This document shows positions 7,770 through 16,679 of a stretch of 64,000 nt of DNA, piece by piece; the stretch's first letter is position 1, and the number at the start of each line of letters is the position of its first letter. Origin of the DNA: Hydrogenophilales bacterium (lineage in GTDB: Bacteria > Pseudomonadota > Gammaproteobacteria > Burkholderiales > Thiobacillaceae); contig JADJCP010000006.1 of the NCBI GenBank assembly GCA_016703155.1, positions 186,001 to 250,000 of the forward strand, written 5' to 3'. Under the pieces are notes generated by a model. It was not told the origin of the DNA. It made no database searches and saw only the letters and a program-made list of their open reading frames with translations. A program made the translations under genes and the position numbers.

Positions 7770-7857
7770 GGTGGTCTCCAAAATGAAAATGGGGGACCAC
7801 CTCCCGCGACGGGGAGAGAGTCTCCCCGGTGGGATGAAGGCCTTACGGCCGGATGAA
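7770..7857 (-). promoter_or_regulatory. Structured 5' leader, copy 8 (upstream of STY4534)
   Basis: The ribosome-binding-site stem pairs GGTGGTCCCC with GGAGACCACC (one mismatch). Above it sits a CGGGGAGA/TCTCCCCG hairpin, then a GGCC-N4-GGCC hairpin at 7846-7857 that matches copies 3 and 6. The distal conserved loop is not recognisable, perhaps because the insertion boundary lies close by. Confidence 0.6.
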
Positions 7858-8616
7858 GCCGGTTACCCGGCGGTGGTGATTCGGGATAGCGGTAGCGTTA
7901 CAACTTGCCATGACTGCCAGGGTGGCGGGTGCGTAAAGGGAAAGGGGGATGTGGATTTTGCCTCGACTCTTGCGAGCGTCGCGGTGACAGAGGCTGACCG
8001 CGCTCAAGGTGACTGGATGACGCTCCATGAGCGGATCGCGTAATGGGCGATCAGGCAGTTTACATCTGAATACGTGATGCTAGTCGAACAAATCTTTAGG
8101 CAGAAGTCAAGAGGGAGTGAGGCTCCATGGCCGGATGCGGTTCGGCTGAAAGAGATGACTGCTGCGATAATCAGATTTCTGGTCCTCGGCCTAAACGGTC
8201 AGTGATGGCTGCCACATTGCAGCAGTTCGGGGATGGCCACTTCCTGAACTGACGGACGCACACTACCGACCCTTTGCTACCGTTGGCCTTGTTCCTGGGA
8301 TAAGTCCGATGTTGTGCGGGTTGCTGGCATTGATGCCCTTGGCGAAATGAAGTCCGCATCCGACGGCGGTGATCTCACTCTATTGCTTCTTTCTCGTCAA
8401 TTCATCATCAGATCTGTCAGCGGCAAGTGCTAGAGAAGTGCTAACGTCTTGGAAAATGCTCGGCTTCCTTTCTGCAAGATTTACTAATCCCGGGCCGCAG
8501 GGCCAGATTTGGAATCACGGTGTCAATACAACCATTGTTTAGCCCCATTCGCTGGCTTTGGCATGGCTGCGCGAGAGCGGCATAGCGCGCCACGCAGCTT
8601 GCTTCTGCGCACTTGA
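7858..8616. other. 759-nt stretch without a recognisable gene
   Basis: No convincing ORF, RNA gene or insertion sequence is seen. Base composition drops towards AT to the right of about 8040, which probably marks the start of DNA inserted between the STY4534 gene and ssb. A short frame ending at 8043 on the plus strand has no good start or recognisable domain. Confidence 0.5.
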
Positions 8617-10183
8617 CTAGAAAACTACCTTCACATACTCCGGCAGATTCGGGCTGGCTCGCATCCGTTGAGGAAAACTCGGGTCATCACAAGCGGTTAT
8701 GGGGTCTAGTCTCAGCGCCTTAGTGGGGAGCGCCATCGGATTGAATTCCAGCGAGCTGGCGGAGTCGTTGCTGAACTCATCTTCCAGCCAATAGGCTTGG
8801 GGAGGCCCTTCAACTAGGGCCGCCATGGCCGGCTGGAAGGTGCTCGCCAAGTCAGGTAAGTGAGCAAGGCCATAGGCCAACTTAGCCGTGGCGGTTGAAA
8901 GTCGCATACCGCCCAGGTTGTCTTCATTGAGCTCAGTCAGGTCCAGTAGATAGGTCCTGCCACCAATAGTCAGCGATTCACAGCTTGCAGGGTCGCCCAG
9001 TGCCAACTCTGCCGAGGCCAGGCGCGGGCGACCGTCAATCAGCACTGCCGCTACATCGGACTCATGCGCACTGATGATGTGCGTGTACGGGTCGGCCGCT
9101 GTTCCTCGAAGCACCAACACATCAGCCAGCAACCCCGGGGCAAGGGTGCCCACGGAGCGATGCCAACCCACCATCCGGGCCGGTGCTGCCGTTACAGTGG
9201 CTACCAGTTCCTGTGCTGTGAACAGACCGCCTAGCTGCTCGCTCACGGCACGAGCCACCTTCAACTCGCCTAGCATGTTTCTACACCCGCTGGGTGCCCA
9301 GTCGGCCCCAAGCGCGATGGGCACACCTCGCTCCTTAGCTGCCACCACATCGCACGTTGTTCCACAGCAGCAAGTTGCTAGTGGGTGACCACACCATTCC
9401 CGCAGCGCTACGCAGAACATCGTAGTCGGTGGCCTGCAGCGCCACGCAGTGAATGGCGATGAAGTTGGATGCAACAGCCAACTCGCCGTTGACGCGATTT
9501 AGGTCCAGAAAGCGTTGGCGTGCATCTGCATCTGTGCCTTCACTCAGATGGTAAAAGTAGGGCAGGCCCTTAGCCAAAGCAGGCACGAGCTTAGATTCGA
9601 TCTCCTTCGGCGTGAAATCCAATGTCTGCCCACGACATTCGGGACCCTCGCCGCCTAGTGGTTGCTCAACGTTGCGCATCAGGCCCTTGAAATAGCTGCC
9701 TATGCCATCCGGCCCGCGTAGCGACATGCCCTGGCCAGTGGTGACGCCGCCCAACAAATTTCGGCATTCTGCCCAGCGCACAATGGCCCGGCGGTAATCT
9801 ACGTCGGTGTTTTCGGCCAGAAGTTTGAAGGGCTGGGTGACGTTCGGCCCATACTCGGGTTCCGCCATACGCCAAACGTTGCGGTTAGTGTAAGCCCTGC
9901 CCAACTGCCATAGTGGGATGTGGTTGTAAGTCAGGTGGTTATGTAGGTCGATGAGTCCCGGGTACAACGTGCCTTGCGTATCAACCTCAATAGCACCGGT
10001 GAAACTGTCTGGCAGCGTATCGCCTGGGCCAAGCAGTGCCGCAATGCGATTTCCATCGATGCAAAGTCGACCGTTACGAATCACACTATTGGTTTCGGTC
10101 ATGGTAACAATATCCCCGCGTAGAACCCACTGTGAAGTCTGAACCGAGACGGGTGGTGCCGAGCCCATACGAAAAGTAATCAT
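8617..10183 (-). pseudogene. Amidohydrolase family protein, split by one frameshift
   Basis: Two overlapping frames together give about 520 residues of a metal-dependent amidohydrolase. The N-terminal frame (10183 to about 9355) has the beta-sandwich start and the metal HxH motif in LIDLHNHLTYN. The C-terminal frame has a metal-site Asp in ALGADWAPSG and a closing sandwich (APGLLADVLVLRG). The frame changes near 9350-9370, between WSPTSNLLL and DVVAAKERG, so one small indel would restore a whole enzyme. The start at 10183 has a good GGAGGA site. Composition is lower in GC than in the flanking ICE genes, so it looks like inserted cargo. Substrate unknown (cytosine-deaminase/imidazolonepropionase-like fold class). 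Confidence 0.8.
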
Positions 10184-10399
10184 CTTTCCTCCACGTTCTT
10201 GGTCGAGCAGTGCGAATGGGTGTTCCAGCAGGTTTCAGCTGCGAAGCGGCCGTTCAAGTGACAGATCTCTGGTGAAGAGGAATTTCCGCTCCTAGCCGGG
10301 TCCGGCCAGATAGTCACCTTTCCCATAGCCGCCCTTCACGCGTTTTAATAGCACTACAGCGTACGTCTCTTGTGGCCGATTACTAGTAGAGTAGCACAC

Positions 10400-10440
10400 C
10401 CTTTCATGTGAAAAGGGCCAGCCAGATCCATCTCTGGCCA
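10400..10440 (-). terminator. Possible terminator after ssb
   Basis: On the minus strand GGCCAG and CTGGC/TGGCC can form a hairpin followed by CTTTTC, about 17 nt after the ssb stop. The T-run is short, so confidence is modest. Confidence 0.4.
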
Positions 10441-10456
10441 TGATCTCTCGGTGTTC

Positions 10457-10849
10457 TCAAGCCGACGCATCTACCTCCGGCCCGGCCTTCACCTTGAACT
10501 GAACTGATTCAATCCGCGACAGTGTTAGGAAGACATCGTCGACCGCGAGCCGGAATTCGGATTGGGTCTCGGCCGCCTTGTCCTCCCAAATCTCCTGCCG
10601 CAGTCGACCCTCCACCCGGACGCGCGCGCCTTTGCGCAGTAGCTTGGCGGCGGCCTCGGCACGCCGGTCCCAGATCGAGCCGCTCAGCCAGAAGCCGCCG
10701 GTCTGCTGCAATTCGCCTTGGGCGTCGCGACCGTATTCATCGATGAACACGCGCAACTCGCAGACGGCGCGGTCTTCGCCGTTGACCTGGACGTGTTTCA
10801 GAACGGGCGTCGCGCCCAGGTTGCCGGTGCCGACAAAGGTGTTACTCAT
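10457..10849 (-). CDS. ssb: ICE-type single-stranded DNA-binding protein
   Basis: The 130-residue protein starts MSNTFVGTGNLGATPVLKHV and has the OB-fold pattern of SSB proteins: a FVGTGNLG first strand, a WLSGSIWDRRAE centre and a RVRVEGRLRQEIW strand. It lacks the acidic DIPF-type tail of chromosomal SSB, as is common for ICE versions. It should bind single-stranded ICE DNA during replication or transfer. It overlaps the end of the DUF3158 gene by 8 nt. Confidence 0.88.
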   Translation of the reverse strand: MSNTFVGTGNLGATPVLKHVQVNGEDRAVCELRVFIDEYGRDAQGELQQTGGFWLSGSIWDRRAEAAAKLLRKGARVRVEGRLRQEIWEDKAAETQSEFRLAVDDVFLTLSRIESVQFKVKAGPEVDASA

Positions 10850-11300
10850 GGTTTGAACCTCCTATCAGTGAATCGAAATGCCTCTCCTCGGAGAGGTCGC
10901 GCATGACCTGGCGCGCATGGCGCACCAGACGTTCCCTGGCGTTGAGCCAGCCGACCTGGACGGCCAATGCCGCGTACCAGCGGCTGGCCTCGATGGGCAT
11001 TCCTGCTAGGCGCTGGACCAGCCTGTCGCCAGTCAGCGTGTGTCGAGCCGAGTCGGCCCAACGCAGGGCGAGGGCGCCCGTCACGCGGCGTTGCCGGAGC
11101 AGGTGCAGCCCCATTCCGTTTTCCGGCTGAGTCAGGGCGCAGAGGCGATCCATCTCGGCTTCTATCTCGGCATGCAGTCGACCCAGTTCCATCACGAGTC
11201 GGGCGCGGTGCTCCAGGATGGTCCGAGCCTCCTGGGCGCACCATAGATCGGCGAGCAAGGCGCGCCGGGACGCCGAGGCTACATCGTCGCGGTGCCTCAT
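10842..11300 (-). CDS. DUF3158 family ICE protein
   Basis: The 152-residue reading from the ATG at 11300 (MRHRDDVASASRRALL) is mostly alpha-helical and charged (ILEHRARLVMELGRLHAEIE). The open frame continues upstream into the TIGR03761 gene, so the start is inferred from the gap and codon character. Size and place between TIGR03761 and ssb match DUF3158 proteins of SPI-7/PFGI-1 ICEs. Role unknown, presumably replication or maintenance. Confidence 0.7.
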   Translation of the reverse strand: MRHRDDVASASRRALLADLWCAQEARTILEHRARLVMELGRLHAEIEAEMDRLCALTQPENGMGLHLLRQRRVTGALALRWADSARHTLTGDRLVQRLAGMPIEASRWYAALAVQVGWLNARERLVRHARQVMRDLSEERHFDSLIGGSNHE

Positions 11301-11448
11301 GGCTGATGCCCTCGGCCGCCCACGACCGATCGCGCGCGCGCGTCCCTTACCCTTAAAGCCCTTTGCATTCCCGGTCGGTACGGAATCACGTTCACCCACT
11401 GGGCACGGTCCGACAGCCTCACGCCAACACAACCGCACACGTCGGCCA

Positions 11449-12441
11449 TCACAGCAATCCCCCTTCGGACACCGATTCCTCGACCTGGTCTTCGAGCGGG
11501 CGCGCTGTCTCCCGGTAGAACTGCCGGGCATGGCGGGGCAGTTTCCTGCGCTCCAGCACATCGATGGGCAGACCGGGCCAGATCTCCGCCAAGGCACGCA
11601 CCCGGTCACGCACGTCGCCGGTCTTGGGCGCGCGCACGTCCTCGCGGGTGATTGAGGCATAGGCCGGTACCTGCAGGATGTTCTGGTAGCGGAAGACCCG
11701 CTCGAAACACGCCCGGATCGCCCGCAGGCGTTCGTTGATCATGTCTCGTTCCTCGGCGGCGCTGATCAGGTTGCGTCCGGTCAGGGTCTTGACCACCCGG
11801 ACATTCAGATCGAAGGCCATGACCAGCCGGGTGATCATGTAGCCATAGGGCGAGCGGAAACCCAGGCCGACCTTCGCCGGCTCGCGGCTCTTGAGGATGG
11901 ACAGATGCAGGCCGGATTCCTTCAGTCGCTCGATGCTCGCCTGGGCCGCCTGGGTCGCCTGGGCGAGTTGTTCCAGTAGGCCGTCGATCTCGTGCTCGGT
12001 CAGGAGCAGTCGCCAGTCGGCATAGGGGTGGTCTTGGTGCGAGAGCAGCCAGAGGGTGCGCAGCGCGGCGCCGACGTTCTTGGCCCCGGGGATGCGTGTG
12101 ATGTTGTTCTCCGTGTCGCGTCCACGCCCGACGAACAGACGCAGGGCATGCCGGGTGTGCACCAGCATGTAATCATCGTCGGAATCGAGCGAGCCGATGG
12201 CCAGGATCGCCCGCGCCTCGTCCCGGCCCACCCCCTGGTCGGCGCCCAAGCGGTCGGCGTAGCGTGCCTGGGCCTGACTTTGCCCGTCTTCCCAGGCCAG
12301 CCAGCGCTGGTACAGGGCATGCAGCGGATGCTGCGCCGGCACCTCCTGGCCCGCGTCGAGATACGGGCCAAGCAGTTGCTTCGCCAACACCGGGTCGAAG
12401 TGGTCCGGGGTGGATGGGGTGTGTCGTGTCTGTAGGTCCAT
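11449..12441 (-). CDS. TIGR03761 family integrating conjugative element protein
   Basis: At 330 residues this soluble, helical protein fits the TIGR03761 family of ICE proteins by length, by the mid-protein segments (GLGFRSPYGYMITRLVMAFD, LTGRNLISAAEERDMINERL) and by synteny between STY4528 and DUF3158/ssb. It has no signal peptide. Family function is unknown but linked to ICE replication or maintenance. Two palindromes lie just upstream and could control it. Confidence 0.85.
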   Translation of the reverse strand: MDLQTRHTPSTPDHFDPVLAKQLLGPYLDAGQEVPAQHPLHALYQRWLAWEDGQSQAQARYADRLGADQGVGRDEARAILAIGSLDSDDDYMLVHTRHALRLFVGRGRDTENNITRIPGAKNVGAALRTLWLLSHQDHPYADWRLLLTEHEIDGLLEQLAQATQAAQASIERLKESGLHLSILKSREPAKVGLGFRSPYGYMITRLVMAFDLNVRVVKTLTGRNLISAAEERDMINERLRAIRACFERVFRYQNILQVPAYASITREDVRAPKTGDVRDRVRALAEIWPGLPIDVLERRKLPRHARQFYRETARPLEDQVEESVSEGGLL

Positions 12442-12503
12442 GCGTGTCTCCGCGGTTCGTTACCGTCCATGCCCCGGGCTCGACGCCGCCCGGTGCGCTT
12501 CCA

Positions 12504-12559
12504 GGTGGCTACACTGTAGCCACCGCTTACCCTTCCCACGGCTGGCTACACTGTAGCCA
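12504..12559. promoter_or_regulatory. Pair of palindromic operator-like sites
   Basis: A perfect palindrome with 10-nt arms (GGTGGCTACA, central C at 12514) occupies 12504-12524. A second copy with 8-nt arms (TGGCTACA, centre 12551) occupies 12543-12559. The centres are 37 nt apart, about 3.5 helical turns. They lie in the gap before the TIGR03761 gene and after the STY4528 stop, a natural site for an ICE repressor or plasmid-type iteron protein. Confidence 0.65.
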
Positions 12560-12607
12560 CCCCGAGGTTCGCCCCCGGCGCTGCCACGCGGCGTCCGCAT
12601 CGCCAAC

Positions 12608-14506
12608 TCAGCCACGCCGCCTCTGGCCCATGCGCTCGGCCATGAAGCCGCGCAAATTGGCCAGGCCTTCGCGTATCTGCCGATGCCGCTCGGCCGGATC
12701 GGCCTCCGGCGTCGTCGGGGAAATCGCGGGCGCGGCCTGCCGTGCCCGACGGGCGTGTTCGCGCGGTGCGGCGGTGGCGATGAACTCGCCTGCTAGCGCC
12801 TTGCGGGTCAGCACGGCGAGGTAGTTGAGGGGTTGTTCGATGCGTTGGCATGCGCCGGACTGGCCGGCCAATTCGTCGAGCAGCACCTGGGCATGCTCCG
12901 GCACCGTCGCCAGCAGTCGGCTGGCCGCCGGACGTTCATCGGGTCGCAGGATGTTCGGCCAGACCAGGCCCTCGAACCCCCACCCCCTGTCGCCGGCGAC
13001 CGTGGGCGCGTTGCCGGTGGCCTGGCTCGCAGGCGCCTGCGCGCGCGTTGGTGGTGGTTTTAATAACGTAGTCTCTAAAACATAAGGATGTTCCGGAAAA
13101 CGCCCAACAGGCGCTGCGTACTCCGCCCAACCAGTTGGCTCGTTTGTCGTGCGCCAGTCGGTACGATTCGCCGATAACGGTTGGGCGGAAACTGTGAAAT
13201 CAGTTGGTGCGTATACGTCGGCTTGGATTGCCGGAATGCGGCGAACCAGTGGATCGAATCCCGGCAGTCCAGTTGGCCCCTTTCCGCTGAATTCACTCGG
13301 GTCGGCGTCGGCGGCGGGGGAGGGCGTTTGGCGCAGTTCCGTGCTGGTTGGCCCAGCGCGGCGGTTAGCCGCCGCCAGGAGTGCGCCCAGCTGTTCCAGC
13401 TGGACCTGCCACTCGACGCGCGGCGGCAGGCCGACGCGGCGCTCGACCAGGAGGGCGAACTGGCGCAGGCGCCGGCGTGCATGATCCAGTTCGTGGCGCG
13501 TCAGGCCGGTCTGGGGCAATAGGTGTTCGAACTGGTAGCGGCGCCAGCCGGCCAGGGCCTCGCCGGTTCTCAGCAAGGCGCGTTCCTGGGCCAGCAGGTT
13601 CGACATCAGCAGGGCGGTGGTGGCCGCCCCGGTGACCTCGGACAGGCTCCGGTAAAAGAGGAACGGCCGGCCCAAGACGTGCAGCAGGGCACGCTCGTTG
13701 CGCCAGTCCCAGGTATCGAAGAGGCGCGGCTCCAGGTGCCGGCCGAGGCATTCCAGATCGATCCGGTACCAGACCCGCGCCGGCATGCCCAGGCGCCTCT
13801 CCTGCAAGAGATCGAGGCGCTTGAGGCTGGCACGGGCGCTGTCCTGCTCCCGCCGCGAAAGCCCGGTTTCGCTGAGCCAGTCGTTGCGTGTCTTCCAGAA
13901 CCAGCCGTGCCGATCCGGATCGGACAGGGCCAGCCGGCGCGTCCAGTAGAGGGCTTGGGAGAGCATCAGGCCGGCGGTCACCCGGCCGGTCAGACGTGCC
14001 AGCTTCGGGTGGTAGGCGATGTAGCGCTGACCCAGCAGCCGGGTGGCTTCGTGCAACTGCTCCAGCGCCTGCGGGGGCTCGGCGGCGCGCGCCGCCTGCG
14101 CCGGGAAATGCCGTGCCGCCTGCTCGCGCAGGCGCGCCATCAGGCAGGCGACGGCGACGCGTACCTCCAGCCGCGCCGGCAGGCCGACCCGGCGTTCCTC
14201 GATCAGGCCGCGTTCGCGCAGGGCCTTGCGCGCGGAATCCATCTCGTGGCGCGTTAGACCGGTCAGCTCGCGCCATTTATCGGTTCCCAGGCGCAGCCAG
14301 CCATCGCTGTCCAAGGGCAACTCGGCGGCCTCCTGGCAGGCACAGGACAGGAACAGGGCGGAGGTGACGCCGCCGCCCAACTCGATAAAGGCCCGGTGGA
14401 AGGCCACCGGGACGTCGTAGAGCTCCAGCAGCATGGCCGGGTCGAGCCGGCCGGCATCCGTCGGCGCCGGGGCGAGGCGATCCGGCATGGCCCAGGCCGG
14501 CTTCAT
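12608..14506 (-). CDS. STY4528 family ICE replication protein with three repeated modules
   Basis: Start at 14506 (MKPAWAMPDRLAPAPTDAGR) overlaps the DUF2857 stop by ATGA, giving 632 residues. The first 380 residues hold three copies of one module of about 110-130 residues. Each centres on a winged-helix-like core: TGLTRHEMDSARKAL (82-96), TGLSRREQDSARASL (214-228) and TGLTRHELDHARRRL (333-347). Each is followed by an ERRVGLPAR-type wing. The rest is low-complexity, then a helical C-terminal domain ending in ANLRGFMAERMGQ. STY4528 proteins are annotated as pathogenicity-island replication proteins; DNA binding through the modules is inferred. Confidence 0.82.
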   Translation of the reverse strand: MKPAWAMPDRLAPAPTDAGRLDPAMLLELYDVPVAFHRAFIELGGGVTSALFLSCACQEAAELPLDSDGWLRLGTDKWRELTGLTRHEMDSARKALRERGLIEERRVGLPARLEVRVAVACLMARLREQAARHFPAQAARAAEPPQALEQLHEATRLLGQRYIAYHPKLARLTGRVTAGLMLSQALYWTRRLALSDPDRHGWFWKTRNDWLSETGLSRREQDSARASLKRLDLLQERRLGMPARVWYRIDLECLGRHLEPRLFDTWDWRNERALLHVLGRPFLFYRSLSEVTGAATTALLMSNLLAQERALLRTGEALAGWRRYQFEHLLPQTGLTRHELDHARRRLRQFALLVERRVGLPPRVEWQVQLEQLGALLAAANRRAGPTSTELRQTPSPAADADPSEFSGKGPTGLPGFDPLVRRIPAIQADVYAPTDFTVSAQPLSANRTDWRTTNEPTGWAEYAAPVGRFPEHPYVLETTLLKPPPTRAQAPASQATGNAPTVAGDRGWGFEGLVWPNILRPDERPAASRLLATVPEHAQVLLDELAGQSGACQRIEQPLNYLAVLTRKALAGEFIATAAPREHARRARQAAPAISPTTPEADPAERHRQIREGLANLRGFMAERMGQRRRG

Positions 14507-15114
14507 GGTCCCACGCCCCGTGTCGCCGCCCACAAGGCAGCGATGGGCAGTTCCGGAAAGGCCTCGGCCAGGATTTGGCAACGGGCCGCCATGTCGCCGC
14601 CCAGGTCGCGTGTCCGGTGCCATTGGCGCAGAACCTCCTGCTCGGCACGCGTATCCAGCTTGGGGGTGCGTCCCCGGCGTGTGCCGGGGTTGACGCTCGC
14701 GCGCAGGCGGCGGAAGGCGAGCTCATTCACGCCGAACAGTTCCAGCATCATCGCCGCCGGCGCGCCGCGCCGCATGAACCAGAGGATCTGTTCCTGGCGC
14801 CGGCCAATTTGTTCGAGGCGCGTGATCGCCAGGCGCAGCATGGGCTCGTCGATGACCACGGAACAAAAGGGCGGGCGTTGCCCCGAGAGACGGATCAGGT
14901 CGCCCGTCGGGGCGCGCCGCAGGATGTCCAGGGTCGAGGCGCTCATCTGGGCGAGCAGGTCGTCCATGGCCTCGCCCCGGTCGGCGCGGTCGGCCAGGTG
15001 TTGCAGCAAGGACAGGACATGGCGCGGGTCGTCGATGGGAATGCCGGGCAACCTGGCGGCAGGCTGGCCAGGTTTCGCCGGTGGCGTGAGTGCGGCATTC
15101 GAGGGCGCGTTCAT
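14503..15114 (-). CDS. DUF2857 family ICE protein
   Basis: The 203-residue protein overlaps parB upstream and the STY4528 gene downstream by ATGA, so translation of the whole set is probably coupled. A proline-rich N-terminus precedes helical repeats. The segment MMLELFGVNELAFRRLRASV (about residues 121-140) looks like a helix-turn-helix, followed by a basic stretch (TRRGRTPKL). DUF2857 proteins occur in this exact place in PFGI-1/SPI-7-type ICEs. They may act as DNA-binding regulators related to flhC-like folds; that is inference. Confidence 0.82.
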   Translation of the reverse strand: MNAPSNAALTPPAKPGQPAARLPGIPIDDPRHVLSLLQHLADRADRGEAMDDLLAQMSASTLDILRRAPTGDLIRLSGQRPPFCSVVIDEPMLRLAITRLEQIGRRQEQILWFMRRGAPAAMMLELFGVNELAFRRLRASVNPGTRRGRTPKLDTRAEQEVLRQWHRTRDLGGDMAARCQILAEAFPELPIAALWAATRGVGP

Positions 15115-16679
15115 GGCGCCTCCTCCAGCACCCGGAACCGCTCCGGGGCGCTGGCGCGCAGATGATTAACCGCCTTCGCCAGTTCCAGCCAGGTGGCCAC
15201 CGAGATCGGGTCCTCGGTGAACCAACGGCCCAGGGTGAGGGGATCGATGGGCATGCCCAAGATGCTGTCCATGTAATGCTGTAGGGCGAATTCGTCGCGC
15301 CCGCGCTCCTGGCGCTGGGCCTGGCGCCAGGTCGAGTCCTCCGGCATGCGGGCCGACCAGGCGCCGTCCAGTTGCCGCGACAGGACCGCTAGCATCCACC
15401 AGCCGTGGTAGCGTCCGGCGTCGCTCGCCCCCAGGTCGATGGGCTCGTCGTTCTCCGGGACCTCGACATAGAAGCCGGTCGGCCAGTCGTCGTCCAGGCG
15501 CAGGCAGTCGGCGACGCCGTTGACGCGCGCGAAGCGGCTGGCGAGATCCTGGATCGTCGCCAGTGTGGGGGCATCGCGGGGTGGGGGCTGGGCACCAGTG
15601 GCCTTGGACGGCGCGGGACGCGACGACTTGGCCGGGTCCGCCGGCGTGGGCTCGGGCGCCGGCGGCGCGCTGTCCAGGCGTGCCTGGGCAATCAGACTTG
15701 CCACCTCTTCGTGCGGGGCTTGCTCGTACAGAACGCGTGACCGACCGATGAAGGCCTCGGTCTCGCCCAGGTGTGCGGCGAGCTGTTGATCGAGCGCCCG
15801 GGCGATGGCCGCGGTATCGAGTTGGCCGCTCTCGCGCCAAGCCTCGCGCGCCTGGCCCAGGGCGGCGTCGCGTAGACCGGGCCAGGCCTCATGCCCCTGG
15901 AAATGGCGCAAGAGACGATCACTGGCCAGGAAGACGGGTTGCAGCTCGCGCACCTTGGGGATGGACAGGGCCGTGGCCGCCTCGCCCAGGGCCGAGAGCT
16001 GCGCCACGGCGAAGGCGTAGTAGCCGAGCACCGCCCGCCCCAGGGGCAGGCCGCGCTCGCGCAGGGCCTGTTCGAAGGCCCGTCCAGAGAAGTTGGCGCC
16101 ATATTCGGCTTCGAGCAGGCGCTTCATCTCCTCGTAGGCGTTGGCCTTGTCCCAGAAAATCATCTCGCCGCGCAGTTCGTTCTCGACGAGATGCGCGGCC
16201 AGGGTGGCTGATTCCGATTCCCAAGGGACATAGGTCACGACCACGAACTGGTAGGCCGAATCGCCAGTCTCGGCGAACAGTTCCTGCAAGGCGGCCAGGC
16301 GGGTATTGCCGCCTTTGCCGACCATGAACTTGTCCTGGCCGGGACGGCGCGTCACCACCAGGGGCGAAGTCAGGTGCTTGGCGGCGCGGATCGAGGTCTT
16401 GATGGCCTCGTACTGCTCGTTCTGGAAACGGCGCGGGTTCCGATCGTAGGCCTGGATCTCCGTCACCGGCAGGGTCATCTGGCTGTCTTGCGGCACATCC
16501 AGCTGGCGGCTGTTGTCAGCGGGCAGGCCATTGTTCAGGGCCTCCTTCACCAGGCGCGCACGCAATTCCTCCTGGCTGATCGACTTGGCGTGCCGAGGTT
16601 TCTCCGGGGCGCGCATCAGCGCCCGCCGCGCCGCGATATCGACCGCCTCGATGGGAGCGCCACGATCCTCGGTCATCAT
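15111..16679 (-). CDS. parB: ParB-family partition protein of the ICE
   Basis: The 522-residue protein has a ParB/sulfiredoxin-like N-terminal domain (about residues 70-155; VTEIQAYDRNPRRF, MVGKGGNTRLAAL). A long helical middle follows, then a proline/alanine linker (about 345-375) and a C-terminal domain rich in Trp. It is longer than chromosomal ParB, as usual for this ICE family. Start at 16679 overlaps the parA stop. It likely binds a centromere-like site and works with ParA to keep the excised ICE. Confidence 0.87.
   Translation of the reverse strand: MMTEDRGAPIEAVDIAARRALMRAPEKPRHAKSISQEELRARLVKEALNNGLPADNSRQLDVPQDSQMTLPVTEIQAYDRNPRRFQNEQYEAIKTSIRAAKHLTSPLVVTRRPGQDKFMVGKGGNTRLAALQELFAETGDSAYQFVVVTYVPWESESATLAAHLVENELRGEMIFWDKANAYEEMKRLLEAEYGANFSGRAFEQALRERGLPLGRAVLGYYAFAVAQLSALGEAATALSIPKVRELQPVFLASDRLLRHFQGHEAWPGLRDAALGQAREAWRESGQLDTAAIARALDQQLAAHLGETEAFIGRSRVLYEQAPHEEVASLIAQARLDSAPPAPEPTPADPAKSSRPAPSKATGAQPPPRDAPTLATIQDLASRFARVNGVADCLRLDDDWPTGFYVEVPENDEPIDLGASDAGRYHGWWMLAVLSRQLDGAWSARMPEDSTWRQAQRQERGRDEFALQHYMDSILGMPIDPLTLGRWFTEDPISVATWLELAKAVNHLRASAPERFRVLEEAP

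Noticed and set aside
10842..11660. Long N-terminal extension of the DUF3158 gene
   Set aside because: It overlaps the TIGR03761 gene by about 200 nt and reads as Arg/Pro-rich shadow sequence there.
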